DNA of 64,000 bases from Planctomycetota bacterium. GTDB taxonomy: Bacteria; Planctomycetota; UBA8742; UBA2392. The stretch covers positions 124,001-188,000 of the forward strand of contig JABTUE010000001.1 of the NCBI GenBank assembly GCA_015075515.1, in the 5' to 3' direction. The notes beneath the pieces were generated by a model that worked only from the letters and a program-made list of their open reading frames with translations, made no database searches and was not told the DNA's origin. The translations under genes and the position numbers were made by a program. Below, piece after piece: positions 16,875 to 25,596 of the stretch; positions within the stretch are counted from its first letter, which is position 1, and each line of letters opens with the position of its first letter.

Positions 16875-18422
16875 TCAGGCCAGATCCTTCCTTGCCGCCG
16901 CGGCAAGTTCGCCGGCCACGCGCCGGACGGTTTCTTCGCTTTCGGCCTCGACCATGATGCGCAGCAGCGGCTCGGTGCCTGAATACCGCACGTTGACGCG
17001 GCCGGCGGCGCCCAGTTCGGCCTGGTGGCGTGCCTGAAGCTTGCCCAGATTTTTCAGCCCGGCCAGCGGGGGTTTGCGCGGGGCGGGCACGTTTACGATC
17101 GTCTGGGGGTACTTGCGCAGGCCCGCGCACAGTTCGCCCAGGGGCCGGCCGCCGTCGAGCATGATTTCAATGACGCGCAGGGCGGTGTACAGACCGTCGC
17201 CGGCCAGGTGGCCTTCGTCGGCCAGAATCACGTGGCCGCTTTGTTCGCCGCCCAGCACGGCACCGTGGCGCGTCATGGCCTCGGACACATGGCGGTCGCC
17301 CACGTCGGTGCGCATCAGCCGCACGCCCAGGTTTTTCAGCGCGGCATCAAGCCCCAGGTTGGCCATGCTGGTGGAAACAACCAGGTCGTTCTTCAGCACG
17401 CCGCGCGCCTTCATGTCGGCGGCCAGCACGGCCAGGATATGGTCGCCGTCGCGGACCTGGCCGGTTTCGTCCACCAGAATGCAGCGGTCGCCGTCGCCGT
17501 CAAAGCATACGCCCAGATCAGCCTTGAGTTCGCACACGGCGCGGGCGCAGCCCTGGGGGTGCAGGCTGCCGCAGTCCACGTTGATCAGGTGGTGCGTTTC
17601 GGGCTGGGTCGGCGAGGCCGCGTTCATGAAAAAGATGTCCAGCGCGTTGGCCGCGCTTTCGCCGCCGGCCACCAGTGCGCTGCCCACGCGGTATTCGGGC
17701 ACGGTGCGCCCGAACGCCAGGCTGTGGGCAAGCTGGCTGAGCACCTGAAGGTCAATGCTGCGCGCGCCGTAGGCCAGGTCAAACACCACGGACAGGCGGC
17801 GTTTCTTGAGCGTGGCAAAACTCTTGCGGAAGGATTTGATGATGAACTCTTCGTACTTCTTTTCGCGCCCGAGCTGCAGCCAGCCGAAACGGTTGCCGTG
17901 CGGGCGCGCGTCGCCGCCGGCGCGGCCGCGGGCAATCGCGTCTTCCAGCATGCGCTCGATCGGGCCGGGCAGTTTGCGGCCGTCCTTGCCGAAAATCTTG
18001 ATGCCGTTGTCCGTGGCGGGGTTGTGGCTGGCCGTCACGCTGATGCCCGCGGCAAACGGGCCGTGCCCGGTCAGAAAGGCGACCTCGGGCGTGCTCATCA
18101 TGCCCGGCCAGTGCACGTCGCAGCATTCGGCGATCAGGCCCGAAGCCAGCGTCATGCCCACCAGATCCGCGCTGGGGCGCGGGTCCACGCCGATCAGCAC
18201 CTGGGGGCGGCGCTGGCCGCTGGCGTGGTCGGACAAATACCGGCCCAGCGCGCGGCCGATGGCCAGAATGCTTTGGGGCGCCAGCGCGCCCGATCCGGCC
18301 ACGGCGCGCACGCCGTCGGTGCCGAACAGTTCGGGCGCGGCCGCGCGCGCCTTCGCAGCCGTTTTGCGGGCACGGGCGGGGCGCCGGGTTCTGGCGGTTC
18401 TGGTCTTTGCTTTGCGCGGCAC
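16875..18422 (-). CDS. glmM: Phosphoglucosamine mutase
   Basis: GlmM converts glucosamine-6-P to glucosamine-1-P for UDP-GlcNAc, peptidoglycan and LPS precursors. The 515-residue protein carries ELFGTDGVRA, the phosphoserine loop GISVTASHNP (Ser132), the metal loop FDGDGDRCILVD and the sugar-binding GGEQSGHVI. The phosphate-binding VRYSGTEPLLRIM is near the C-terminus. The family is usually about 445-460 residues. The extra length is a roughly 28-residue Lys/Arg/Ala-rich N-terminal extension with no internal ATG, so it is either real or the start is a non-ATG codon further in. Confidence 0.95.
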   Translation of the reverse strand: MPRKAKTRTARTRRPARARKTAAKARAAAPELFGTDGVRAVAGSGALAPQSILAIGRALGRYLSDHASGQRRPQVLIGVDPRPSADLVGMTLASGLIAECCDVHWPGMMSTPEVAFLTGHGPFAAGISVTASHNPATDNGIKIFGKDGRKLPGPIERMLEDAIARGRAGGDARPHGNRFGWLQLGREKKYEEFIIKSFRKSFATLKKRRLSVVFDLAYGARSIDLQVLSQLAHSLAFGRTVPEYRVGSALVAGGESAANALDIFFMNAASPTQPETHHLINVDCGSLHPQGCARAVCELKADLGVCFDGDGDRCILVDETGQVRDGDHILAVLAADMKARGVLKNDLVVSTSMANLGLDAALKNLGVRLMRTDVGDRHVSEAMTRHGAVLGGEQSGHVILADEGHLAGDGLYTALRVIEIMLDGGRPLGELCAGLRKYPQTIVNVPAPRKPPLAGLKNLGKLQARHQAELGAAGRVNVRYSGTEPLLRIMVEAESEETVRRVAGELAAAARKDLA

Positions 18423-18462
18423 GGGTTTCCCCGCGCGAGTTTGCGTGCCGGCGGCCGCCCCG

Positions 18463-19944
18463 TCAACGCGCAGGGCGCGAAGCCGGCACGATCACATGGC
18501 TTTCATCGGCCACGGCCGCGGGCAGGGCGTTGCCGCGCTCGACACAGGTAAGAATCGCCACGGTCGCTTCCGGCGCCAGCGCCAGCAGCCGCTGGGGCAC
18601 GCCAAGCCCGCCCTCGCTGTGAAATGCCCCGTTGATGTGCAGCACGCGCCCTTTGGGGTTGGCCGCCAGCCAGTCGGCAATGCTTTCGGCCATCGTGTCG
18701 TCCTTGATGCACTGGGCCGCAAACATGTTCTCGAGCTTTTCGTTATGACCTTCGGCGCCGCCCATCAGCTTCATGAACTTGTCGCGGTAGGCGCCCTTTT
18801 CGGCCGTCAGTTTGCGCGCCGTCCAGGCCTTTTCTTCGGCGCTGAACTGCTCGATCACCGCCGGGCCCTCCTTGTGCACGCGCGAGGCCAGCCGGCGCGG
18901 GATGTTGGCCGCAATCACGGGAATCTGCTTTTCCCGGCACAGCTCGATCAGCGGCCGGTAGTCGGCATAGTTGGGCCAGGGGCGCGAGTCTTTTAGAAAC
19001 TGTTCTTCGCTGATCTGGCCCTTGAGATAGCGGTCCAGCACCGGCTGCACGTCGCGTTCAAACTGTTCGGTGGAAAGCGCCAGCAGCCCGCCCTGGGCGA
19101 TCATCCCGCGCAGCACGTCCAGTTGCAGCCGGTGCGCGCCGGGGTTGCCGTGCAGTTCGCCCACAAAAACAACCCGCGCGTCCTTGCGCGCGCCCAGCCA
19201 CGCCGCCACGTCGCGCGCCGGGGCCTGCATTTCATAGCCGCGAAGCCGGCCGTGCGCCCACGCCAGACGCTGCGCAAGACCCGCGTAGGGATCAGGCCCG
19301 CGCAGCACGCGGGCGGTTTTGCCCCACGGGCCAAGGCGTCTGCGCACTTCGGCCTCTTCGCGCGCGAATTCGGCCTCAGACCGCGGGTGCAGCAGCACAT
19401 CCACGCCCGGCGTTCCGGCGCCTTCTTCAACCTGGGGCAAGTCCCCCACCGGCGGATCCACCAGCAGCAGGCCGTCCACATCGGCGTGGCGCGCCACACG
19501 CAATGCCGTGGCCGCGCTTTCATTCAGACCCACCAGCACCACGCGCACACGGCGCCCGGCGGCGGTGCGCGCGCCGTCGGGGCCGGTCAGCTCGAACTTC
19601 GACAGCATGCCGGCCAATGTCTCGCGGCCGGCAACGACATCCAGCACGGCCTGTTCATCGGCCCCGGGCCGCAGGCCCGAAGCATTGGCGGCGCGCGAAA
19701 TCGTCGCCACCGATGTCTGGTCCGTGCAGGCACCCGCCAGCGCCTCCAGCAGTTTCTGGCCGTCGGCGGCCTGACTTTCCAGGCCGACCCACAGTTCGCG
19801 CGTGTAGGCCGCGCGCGCAATCCGCCACGTGCTGCGGATGTCGGTGGCGTTCTGGCCGGTTTCGACGTTGGTCTGTGCCAGTGACAGCGCGTCAAACCAG
19901 TTGAGTCCGACTGCCAGAAGGAAAACTGACGCGGCAATTCGCAT
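18463..19944 (-). CDS. Exported ChaN-like (Tiki/haem-binding) protein with N-terminal hydrolase-like half
   Basis: A 493-residue product with a signal peptide (MRIAASVFLLAVGLNWFDAL) and GGAG-type RBS before ATG 19944. The second half is a ChaN-like domain (Cofac_haem_bdg): VVFVGELHGNPGAHRLQLDV, LALSTEQFERDVQPVLDRYL and PVIAANIPRRLA. GELH and the E of STEQFE are the conserved metal/haem-site region. The first half (RRVRVVLVGLNESAATALRV, DGLLLVDPPVGDLP) looks like a degenerate alpha/beta-hydrolase core. ChaN proteins are linked to haem/iron uptake, while relatives are Tiki-type proteases. The specific role here is unknown. Confidence 0.72.
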   Translation of the reverse strand: MRIAASVFLLAVGLNWFDALSLAQTNVETGQNATDIRSTWRIARAAYTRELWVGLESQAADGQKLLEALAGACTDQTSVATISRAANASGLRPGADEQAVLDVVAGRETLAGMLSKFELTGPDGARTAAGRRVRVVLVGLNESAATALRVARHADVDGLLLVDPPVGDLPQVEEGAGTPGVDVLLHPRSEAEFAREEAEVRRRLGPWGKTARVLRGPDPYAGLAQRLAWAHGRLRGYEMQAPARDVAAWLGARKDARVVFVGELHGNPGAHRLQLDVLRGMIAQGGLLALSTEQFERDVQPVLDRYLKGQISEEQFLKDSRPWPNYADYRPLIELCREKQIPVIAANIPRRLASRVHKEGPAVIEQFSAEEKAWTARKLTAEKGAYRDKFMKLMGGAEGHNEKLENMFAAQCIKDDTMAESIADWLAANPKGRVLHINGAFHSEGGLGVPQRLLALAPEATVAILTCVERGNALPAAVADESHVIVPASRPAR

Positions 19945-19978
19945 GGGGTTCTCCAAAACCGTAAGCATACCGCAGGGA

Positions 19979-19992
19979 GTTGTCGCAACAAC
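19979..19992. promoter_or_regulatory. GTTGT-N4-ACAAC dyad upstream of the ChaN-like gene
   Basis: A 5-bp dyad 35 bases upstream of the minus-strand start at 19944. A closely similar sequence (GTCGCAACAACAG) occurs at 25099-25111 upstream of another minus-strand gene. Possible operator; no regulator is identified. Confidence 0.3.
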
Positions 19993-20032
19993 AGCGCCGG
20001 GCGGGACGGAGCTTGCGGCTTGCATCCGGTTC

Positions 20033-20118
20033 TCCAAGCTCTCTCTCCAAACCTCCCCCCCCCCAACCTCCCTCACTCCAACCTTCCGCCCCCAATCTCT
20101 CTCCTCCAACCTCCGTTC
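20033..20118. repeat. C/T-rich CTCCAACCTCC-type low-complexity tract
   Basis: Several imperfect copies of CTCCAACCTCC and related words lie between divergent genes. The minus strand is G-rich with runs of four to nine G and could form G-quadruplexes. No coding potential is seen. Confidence 0.7.
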
Positions 20119-20176
20119 CACCCGTCACTTGCAACCATTCGTCCGCGCGGGGTGTCACGTTTCGTGCCATCCAGTG

Positions 20177-21271
20177 ATGACGCGCGACGCTGACGAGCCT
20201 CTGATTCCCAACTCCGAACAGGAGTACTACGACGGCGTTGCCGCCGACGGCCGGCCCTTGAACATCCTCTCGCGCCACCTGATCCCGCCCCGCAACGAAC
20301 TCGAGGTCTACCCGCCCATCGGCCCCCACGCCCAAACCGCGGCCTCCGCCGCGCCCAACAGCCGCTTTCACCTCGAGGCCGACGCCCGCATCCTTGACGC
20401 CGAGCGCGCCCACCTGGAGCGCGTGCGCAAGTGCGTGAAGTTGCTTGAGGGCACGGTCGAGCTGGGCGAGATCGGCCGCGCGATCCTGGCCACACAGGCC
20501 GAAATTGAACTCGAACTCAAGCGCCGCCGTCTGGCCCGGCTCAAGGCCGCGCCACTGGATGAGCTGGTCGAAGGCGAAGAGAGCGCGCCGGCTTCTTCGG
20601 CAGCGCCGGCCACGGGCCGGCCTGAACAAGATTTTGGCGCGGCCCAGGAAGGCCCTGACGCGGACGAAGAACGCCCTGACGCGGACGAGACACCCGCGCC
20701 ACGGGCCGCCGGGGCGGCGGCGTCCCCAAAGACACCCGCGCCACGGGAACCACAGGAACCACGGGAGCCCCGGGCGCCACGCGCGCCACGGTTCTCGGCG
20801 GCCTTGCTGATCACGCTGGCGTTGCGCGCGGCCAAGGACCTGCCCGCGCTGTCGGCCGAGCTGCGCGATCTGGAATCCAGACTGCGCCCGGCCGAGGCCG
20901 AGCTCAAGCTCAAGCAGGAGTTCTATCTCGACAAGGCCGTGGCGGTGATCACCGACACGTTGAGCTGCATGGACGAAAAGTTCGGCAAGCTGGGCTTTGG
21001 CAACTGGATGCCGTTCCGGTTTCTGGACCAGTGGCTGATGTTCTGCGGCGTGCTGAACCGGGTGCTGGCGGCGCACGGGCTGGTGCCCAGCGGCCACGCG
21101 GCGCTGTACCGCAAGCTGCTGGAAGAAACGCCCAGCATCTCGCCCGCGGCCGCCGACGCCGGGCCGCCGAAATCCTGGGGGCTGGGCTATCGCGTGCGCG
21201 AACACCGGCACTTTCAGACCATGATTGACCGGATTCTGGAAAACCGCGCCGGCCGCGGCCCCCCGCTGTAG
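20177..21271 (+). CDS. Coiled-coil protein of unknown function
   Basis: A 364-residue protein, start MTRDADEPLIPNSEQEYYDG. The frame is open upstream but through the C/T-rich tract, so ATG 20177 is chosen. Residues about 60-130 are helical. About 130-210 is a Pro/Ala/Glu-rich linker with short repeats of the PREPQEPREPRAPRAPR kind. The C-terminal 150 residues (RDLESRLRPAEAELKLKQEF, then LDKAVAVITDTLSCMDEKFG) look like a folded helical domain with conserved-looking aromatics (FGNWMPFRFLDQWLMF). No signal peptide and no known family. It converges on typA. Confidence 0.6.
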   Translation: MTRDADEPLIPNSEQEYYDGVAADGRPLNILSRHLIPPRNELEVYPPIGPHAQTAASAAPNSRFHLEADARILDAERAHLERVRKCVKLLEGTVELGEIGRAILATQAEIELELKRRRLARLKAAPLDELVEGEESAPASSAAPATGRPEQDFGAAQEGPDADEERPDADETPAPRAAGAAASPKTPAPREPQEPREPRAPRAPRFSAALLITLALRAAKDLPALSAELRDLESRLRPAEAELKLKQEFYLDKAVAVITDTLSCMDEKFGKLGFGNWMPFRFLDQWLMFCGVLNRVLAAHGLVPSGHAALYRKLLEETPSISPAAADAGPPKSWGLGYRVREHRHFQTMIDRILENRAGRGPPL

Positions 21272-21293
21272 CGGGCGTGCGCGATGCGTGAGT

Positions 21294-23111
21294 CTAGCCG
21301 GCTTCGGCGCGGGCGGCGCGTTTGCGTGCGTTTTCGTCCAGCAGGCGCTTGCGGATGCGGAAGCCCTTTGGCGTGACCTCGACCAGTTCGTCGCCCTCGA
21401 TCCATTCCATCGCGGCTTCGAGGCTCTGGTCGCGGCGGGTCTTGAGCTTGACGAAGGCTTCCTTGGTGCTGCTGCGGATGTTGGTCAGGTGCTTGGTGCG
21501 GCAGACGTTGACGCCGATGTCGTTTTCGCGGCAGTTTTCGCCCACGACCTGGCCGACGTAGACCTGGTCGCCGGTTTCGACAAAAAACTCGCCGCGGTCG
21601 GTCAGGTATTCCAGGGCGTAACTGGTGACCTTGCCGCCGTCGGTGGCGATCAGCGCCCCGCGGTTGCGGCGCGGAATCGGCCCGGCCATGGGGCGGTATT
21701 CGACAAAGCGGTGGGTGAAGATGGCCTCGCCCTGGGTGGCGGTAAGGATTCTGGTGCGCATGCCGATCAGTCCGCGCGAGGGCACGGAAAAGTGCATCAC
21801 GCTGCGCGGGCCGTGGCTTTCCATGTTCACCAGCACGCCGGCGCGGCCGCCCAGCAGTTCGATCACGCGGCCGGAATGTTCGCTGGGCACGTCCACGACG
21901 GCTTCTTCGAAGGGCTCGGTCTTGATGCCGTTTTCTTCGCGGACGATGACCTCGGGGGCGCCGATGGCAAACTCGTATCCCTCGCGGCGCATGTTTTCCA
22001 CCAGCACGCCCAAATGCAGCGTGCCGCGGCCCTGCACCATGAAGCTGTCGGCACTCAGGTCGGTCTGGACCTTCAGCGCCACGTCGGCCTCGGCGGCGCG
22101 TTCGAGCCGGTCGCGGATCTGGCGCGAGGTGACAAACTGGCCCTCCTGGCCGGCAAACGGGCTGTCGTTGAGCCGGAACTCCATGGTGATGGTGGGCTGG
22201 TCAATCGGAACCGGCGGCAGGGCGTCGGGGTGTTCGGGGTCGGCCACGGTGTCGCCGATGTCAATGCCCTCCAGGCCCACAATCGCGACGATGTCGCCGG
22301 CGCGCACGGCGGGTACATCCTTGCGCGCCAGGCCGTCAAACACCTGCACCTGCTTGGCGACGGCTTTTACCTGGCGGCCGTCGCGCTTGAGGATGACCAC
22401 CGGGTCCTTGACCTTGAGCGTACCGCGCATGATGCGGCCGATGCCGACGCGACCCACGAACTGGTCGTACAGGAAGTTCGTGATCTGTACCTGAAAGGGC
22501 ATGTCGGGCTCGACCTCGGGGCCCGGAATGCGGTTGATCATGGCGTCCATCAGCGGCACCAGATCTTTGCCGGGCACCACGGGGTCTTCGCTGGCGATGC
22601 GCTGACGGCCGCTGGCGTAGATGACGGGAAAGTCCAGTTGCGCGTCGCTGGCGCCCAGATCAAGGAACATCTGGAACACCAGGTCCAGGACTTCGTTGAT
22701 GCGCGCGTCGGGGCGGTCAATCTTGTTGATCACGACCAGCGGCTTGAGGTTGTGTTCCAGCGCCTTGCGCAGGACGAACTTGGTTTGCGGCATCGGGCCT
22801 TCGGCGGCGTCCACCAGCAGAAAGCAGCCGTCGGCCATGCTCAGCACGCGCTCGACTTCGCCGGCGAAGTCGGCGTGGCCGGGGGTGTCAATCAGGTTGA
22901 CCTTGATGCCCTTCCATTTGAACGAGACGTTTTTGGCCAGGATGGTGATGCCGCGTTCGCGCTCCAGCGGGTTGGAATCCATGAAGGCTTCGGCATGGTC
23001 GGTCTTGTGGCCGAAGAAGTTGGCCAGTTCGAGAAAGCCGTCCACCAGCGTGGTCTTGCCGTGGTCCACGTGGGCGATTACGGCCAGGTTGCGGATGTCG
23101 TCTCGACGCAT
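21294..23111 (-). CDS. typA: Ribosome-associated GTPase TypA/BipA
   Basis: A translational GTPase of the BipA family that acts on the 50S subunit under cold and other stresses. The 605-residue length is normal. GTPase motifs are AHVDHGKTTLVDG (G1), RERGITI (G2), DTPGHADF (G3) and VINKIDRPDAR (G4). The C-terminal half has the BipA-specific RGTLHLGVLVENMRREGYEF and SRGLIGMRTRILTATQG. The N-terminus MRRDDIRNLAVIAHVDHGKT supports the start. It stands alone between unrelated genes. Confidence 0.96.
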   Translation of the reverse strand: MRRDDIRNLAVIAHVDHGKTTLVDGFLELANFFGHKTDHAEAFMDSNPLERERGITILAKNVSFKWKGIKVNLIDTPGHADFAGEVERVLSMADGCFLLVDAAEGPMPQTKFVLRKALEHNLKPLVVINKIDRPDARINEVLDLVFQMFLDLGASDAQLDFPVIYASGRQRIASEDPVVPGKDLVPLMDAMINRIPGPEVEPDMPFQVQITNFLYDQFVGRVGIGRIMRGTLKVKDPVVILKRDGRQVKAVAKQVQVFDGLARKDVPAVRAGDIVAIVGLEGIDIGDTVADPEHPDALPPVPIDQPTITMEFRLNDSPFAGQEGQFVTSRQIRDRLERAAEADVALKVQTDLSADSFMVQGRGTLHLGVLVENMRREGYEFAIGAPEVIVREENGIKTEPFEEAVVDVPSEHSGRVIELLGGRAGVLVNMESHGPRSVMHFSVPSRGLIGMRTRILTATQGEAIFTHRFVEYRPMAGPIPRRNRGALIATDGGKVTSYALEYLTDRGEFFVETGDQVYVGQVVGENCRENDIGVNVCRTKHLTNIRSSTKEAFVKLKTRRDQSLEAAMEWIEGDELVEVTPKGFRIRKRLLDENARKRAARAEAG

Positions 23112-23292
23112 GGGCGCGGAATGGTAGGGGCGTGCCGGTCGTTGGGAAGGGGCGGCCCGGCGGTGACCCGACGCACAGCAATTTCCGGAAGCTTTGGATT
23201 TTCACTGGGTTATGCCGCGCAAACATGCCTAGAATGTCGCCCACAACCGGGCCTCCCCCGGCCCGGCGGGCATCCTTGAAAGGTTGTGCTTC

Positions 23293-24348
23293 ATGAGTAA
23301 CGCATTTCAGAACGCGCCGGACGAGCGCGTGGACTGGGGCGCTTCGCTGCCCTTTCTGGTGCTGCACCTGGTGCCGCTGGGCGCGCTGTACACCGGCGTG
23401 CACTGGTCAGGCTGGCTGATTGCCGCGGTGCTGTACTATGTCCGCGTGTTCTTCATTACCGGCGCCTATCACCGCTATTTTTCGCACCGCAGCTATTCCA
23501 CCGGCCGGGTAATGCAGTTTCTGCTGGCGTTTGGCGGCTGCACGGCGATCCAGAAGGGCCCGCTGTGGTGGGCGGCACACCACCGGCACCACCACAAACA
23601 TTCCGACATGCCCGATGACATTCATTCGCCCAAGCGCGGCTTCTGGTGGAGCCACGTGAACTGGATTCTGTGCCCGAAATACAACGAGACGCGCTGGGAA
23701 CTGATCCCGGATTTCGCCAAGTACCCGGAACTGCGTTTTCTGAACCGTCACCCGTGGCTGCCGCCGCTGCTGCTGGGGCTTGCGGTGCTGGCCCTGGGGT
23801 ACTGGATCACCGGCACCTGGACCGGCGCCTGGGGCATCACGTTCATCGGGTTCTTTCTCAGCACCGTGCCGCTGTGGCACTGCACGTTTTTTGTCAACTC
23901 GCTGGCCCATGTGTTCGGCAAGCGCCGCTACGCCACGCGCGACACCAGCCGCAACAGCCTGCTGATCGCGCTGTTGACCGCCGGGGAAGGCTGGCACAAC
24001 AACCACCACCACTACATGCCGGCGGCGCGCCAGGGTTTTTTCTGGTGGGAAATTGACATCACCTATTACGTGCTGGTGCTGTTGAGCAAGATCGGCCTGG
24101 TCAGCAACCTGCGCGGTGTGCCCGAGCGCGTGCTGCACAAGCACCTGATCAAGCAGGGCGCCACGGACCTTGGCATGTTCCAGAAGCACTGGGAACGCGC
24201 CCTGCGCGCGCTGGCCGACGCCCAGACCAGGACCGGCGAACTGGCCGCCGAACAGAAGAAGGCGCTGGAAGAACTGATTGCCGCCACCAAGGCCAAAGTC
24301 GAGGAAATCGCCAAACTTTCCGGGCAGAAGGAAGCCGCCGAAATCTAG
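23293..24348 (+). CDS. Acyl-CoA/acyl-lipid delta-9-type fatty acid desaturase
   Basis: A 351-residue di-iron membrane desaturase that inserts a cis double bond in fatty acyl chains. Three histidine boxes are visible: AYHRYFSHRSY (near residue 60), AAHHRHHHKHSD (near 97) and GWHNNHHHYMPAA (near 237). Transmembrane segments lie before the first box and around LLLGLAVLALGYWITG. The C-terminal 60 residues are a charged helical tail (LAAEQKKALEELIAATKAKV). ATG 23293 with AAAGG upstream is preferred to an in-frame ATG nine bases earlier. It likely controls membrane fluidity. Confidence 0.92.
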   Translation: MSNAFQNAPDERVDWGASLPFLVLHLVPLGALYTGVHWSGWLIAAVLYYVRVFFITGAYHRYFSHRSYSTGRVMQFLLAFGGCTAIQKGPLWWAAHHRHHHKHSDMPDDIHSPKRGFWWSHVNWILCPKYNETRWELIPDFAKYPELRFLNRHPWLPPLLLGLAVLALGYWITGTWTGAWGITFIGFFLSTVPLWHCTFFVNSLAHVFGKRRYATRDTSRNSLLIALLTAGEGWHNNHHHYMPAARQGFFWWEIDITYYVLVLLSKIGLVSNLRGVPERVLHKHLIKQGATDLGMFQKHWERALRALADAQTRTGELAAEQKKALEELIAATKAKVEEIAKLSGQKEAAEI

Positions 24349-24363
24349 GCTTGCCGCAGTTGA

Positions 24364-25080
24364 TCAAGGGGCGGGCCCGGCAAGGTTGCCGGGCCCGTGC
24401 GTTTCCGGCCGCAGCCGCAACTGGCGCAGTCCCAGTACGTGACCCGCAACTGCCAGCGGCACCAGCAGCGCCGGCAGCCACACGAACGGAAACGTGGCCA
24501 CAAACAGCGGCTCGTGTTCCGGACCGTGCAGTTGCTGCAGCGGGCCGGGCGTGGCCAGCACCGCGTGCGCCACCACGTTCAGAACCAGCCCCAGCCCCAG
24601 CACGTGATAGGCCGCCACAATCCCGCGCGGCACGGTGCGCCGCGCCATGACAAGACCGAGCACCAGCCCGCCCAGCCCGCTCAGCACGTCAAGGTTGCGG
24701 CCGTGCCAGCTCATCAGCACCGGCACCAGACCCGAGGTTGAACCCGCCCACAGAAAGATCTCCACGGGTATGCGGAAGGCCTGCATGCCCACAACCCAAT
24801 GCGGCGCGAGGCGCCGGGCCGCGCGCAGTCCGGGGCCCGCAAGCGCCAGCACCGACAGCACAATCATGCCCGTGGCGGCAATCAACGGTACCGGTGGCGG
24901 CCGGTGCGCCGAAGGTGCCAGTATCCCCGATGCAGCCAGCGCCCCGGTAGCGGCCAGCCACAGCGCCAGCACGACGATCGCCACTGTTCCGGCCCGGCCG
25001 GCAAAGGCGGCGCGCAGGCCCAGCGCGACAATCAGCGCGCCCAGAGCCGTGGTTGCAAGAAACAGCCCGGTTACGAACAT
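24364..25080 (-). CDS. Polytopic membrane protein of unknown function
   Basis: A 238-residue protein with about seven predicted membrane helices, starting MFVTGLFLATTALGALIVAL. The conserved-looking centre, QAFRIPVEIFLWAGSTSGLV then SWHGRNLDVLSGLGGL, matches a recurrent pattern in uncharacterised bacterial membrane proteins (FRxPVE...GRNxDxxxGL). I know no function for that family. The stop lies within the hairpin at 24372-24397 region, and the convergent desaturase ends 16 bases away. Confidence 0.65.
   Translation of the reverse strand: MFVTGLFLATTALGALIVALGLRAAFAGRAGTVAIVVLALWLAATGALAASGILAPSAHRPPPVPLIAATGMIVLSVLALAGPGLRAARRLAPHWVVGMQAFRIPVEIFLWAGSTSGLVPVLMSWHGRNLDVLSGLGGLVLGLVMARRTVPRGIVAAYHVLGLGLVLNVVAHAVLATPGPLQQLHGPEHEPLFVATFPFVWLPALLVPLAVAGHVLGLRQLRLRPETHGPGNLAGPAP
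24372..24397. terminator. Hairpin between convergent genes
   Basis: A perfect 12-bp stem CGGGCCCGGCAA / TTGCCGGGCCCG with a two-base loop. Neither side has a long T run. It lies at the 3' ends of the convergent desaturase and membrane-protein genes and could terminate both. Confidence 0.55.
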
Positions 25081-25088
25081 GAGCCCCC

Positions 25089-25108
25089 GTTGTTGTAGTC
25101 GCAACAAC
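25089..25108. promoter_or_regulatory. GTTGTTG-N6-CAACAAC dyad
   Basis: A perfect 7-bp dyad nine bases upstream of the minus-strand ATG at 25080. It shares GTCGCAACAACAG with the dyad region at 19979-19994. Candidate operator. Confidence 0.35.
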
Positions 25109-25155
25109 AGTCGAAACGCGCGGGGGCAATCGGGTTCTTCCCGGTCCGCGTGTTC

Positions 25156-25596
25156 TCAGCGCGCCGTGGAGGGAATGTTGGTCACGGCTTTGGGCCGATC
25201 CACAAGGCGAAACAGCAGCATGCCGCCGGCCAGCGACCCGAAAAACACCAGCGCCGGCAGTGTGGGCCGGCCCAGAATCGTGACCGCCGGACCGGGGCAG
25301 ATGCCCGCCAGCCCCCAGCCGATGCCGAACAGGGTTGCCCCGGCAAACAGGCGCCAGTCCAGATCGGCCCGGGGCTTTGGAAACTTCGCGCCGCCCAGCC
25401 ACGGCGTATGCCGCCGACGCCAGAACCACGCCAGCATGTAAACCGGAATCGCCGAACCCATCACAAACAGCAGCGACGGATCCCAGTTGCCGGTCACGTC
25501 CAGAAAGCCGATCACTTTGGACGGCAGGGTCATGCCCGACACACCCAGCCCCAGCGCGAACACAATGCCGGTCACGCACGCGATCAGGTTGCGCAT
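25156..25596 (-). CDS. YeeE/YedE-type (DUF6691) transporter half
   Basis: A 146-residue, four-helix membrane protein. GIVFALGLGVSGMTLPSKVI, then GFLDVTGNWDPSLLFVMGSA, is the standard N-terminal signature of the DUF6691 half. FGIGWGLAGICPGPAV carries the conserved Cys-Pro-Gly. The partner half is encoded immediately upstream with no gap. Family members import thiosulfate or related sulfur compounds (YeeE/TsuA group); the substrate here is inferred from the family. Confidence 0.85.
   Translation of the reverse strand: MRNLIACVTGIVFALGLGVSGMTLPSKVIGFLDVTGNWDPSLLFVMGSAIPVYMLAWFWRRRHTPWLGGAKFPKPRADLDWRLFAGATLFGIGWGLAGICPGPAVTILGRPTLPALVFFGSLAGGMLLFRLVDRPKAVTNIPSTAR

Noticed and set aside
16095..19944. 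Divisome/peptidoglycan operon from tsaB, glmM and the ChaN-like gene
   Set aside because: The genes are unrelated in function apart from orientation, and no dcw gene is present.
21225..23279. Long open frame antisense to typA
   Set aside because: It is a shadow of the typA codon bias in a GC-rich genome; no domain is recognisable.
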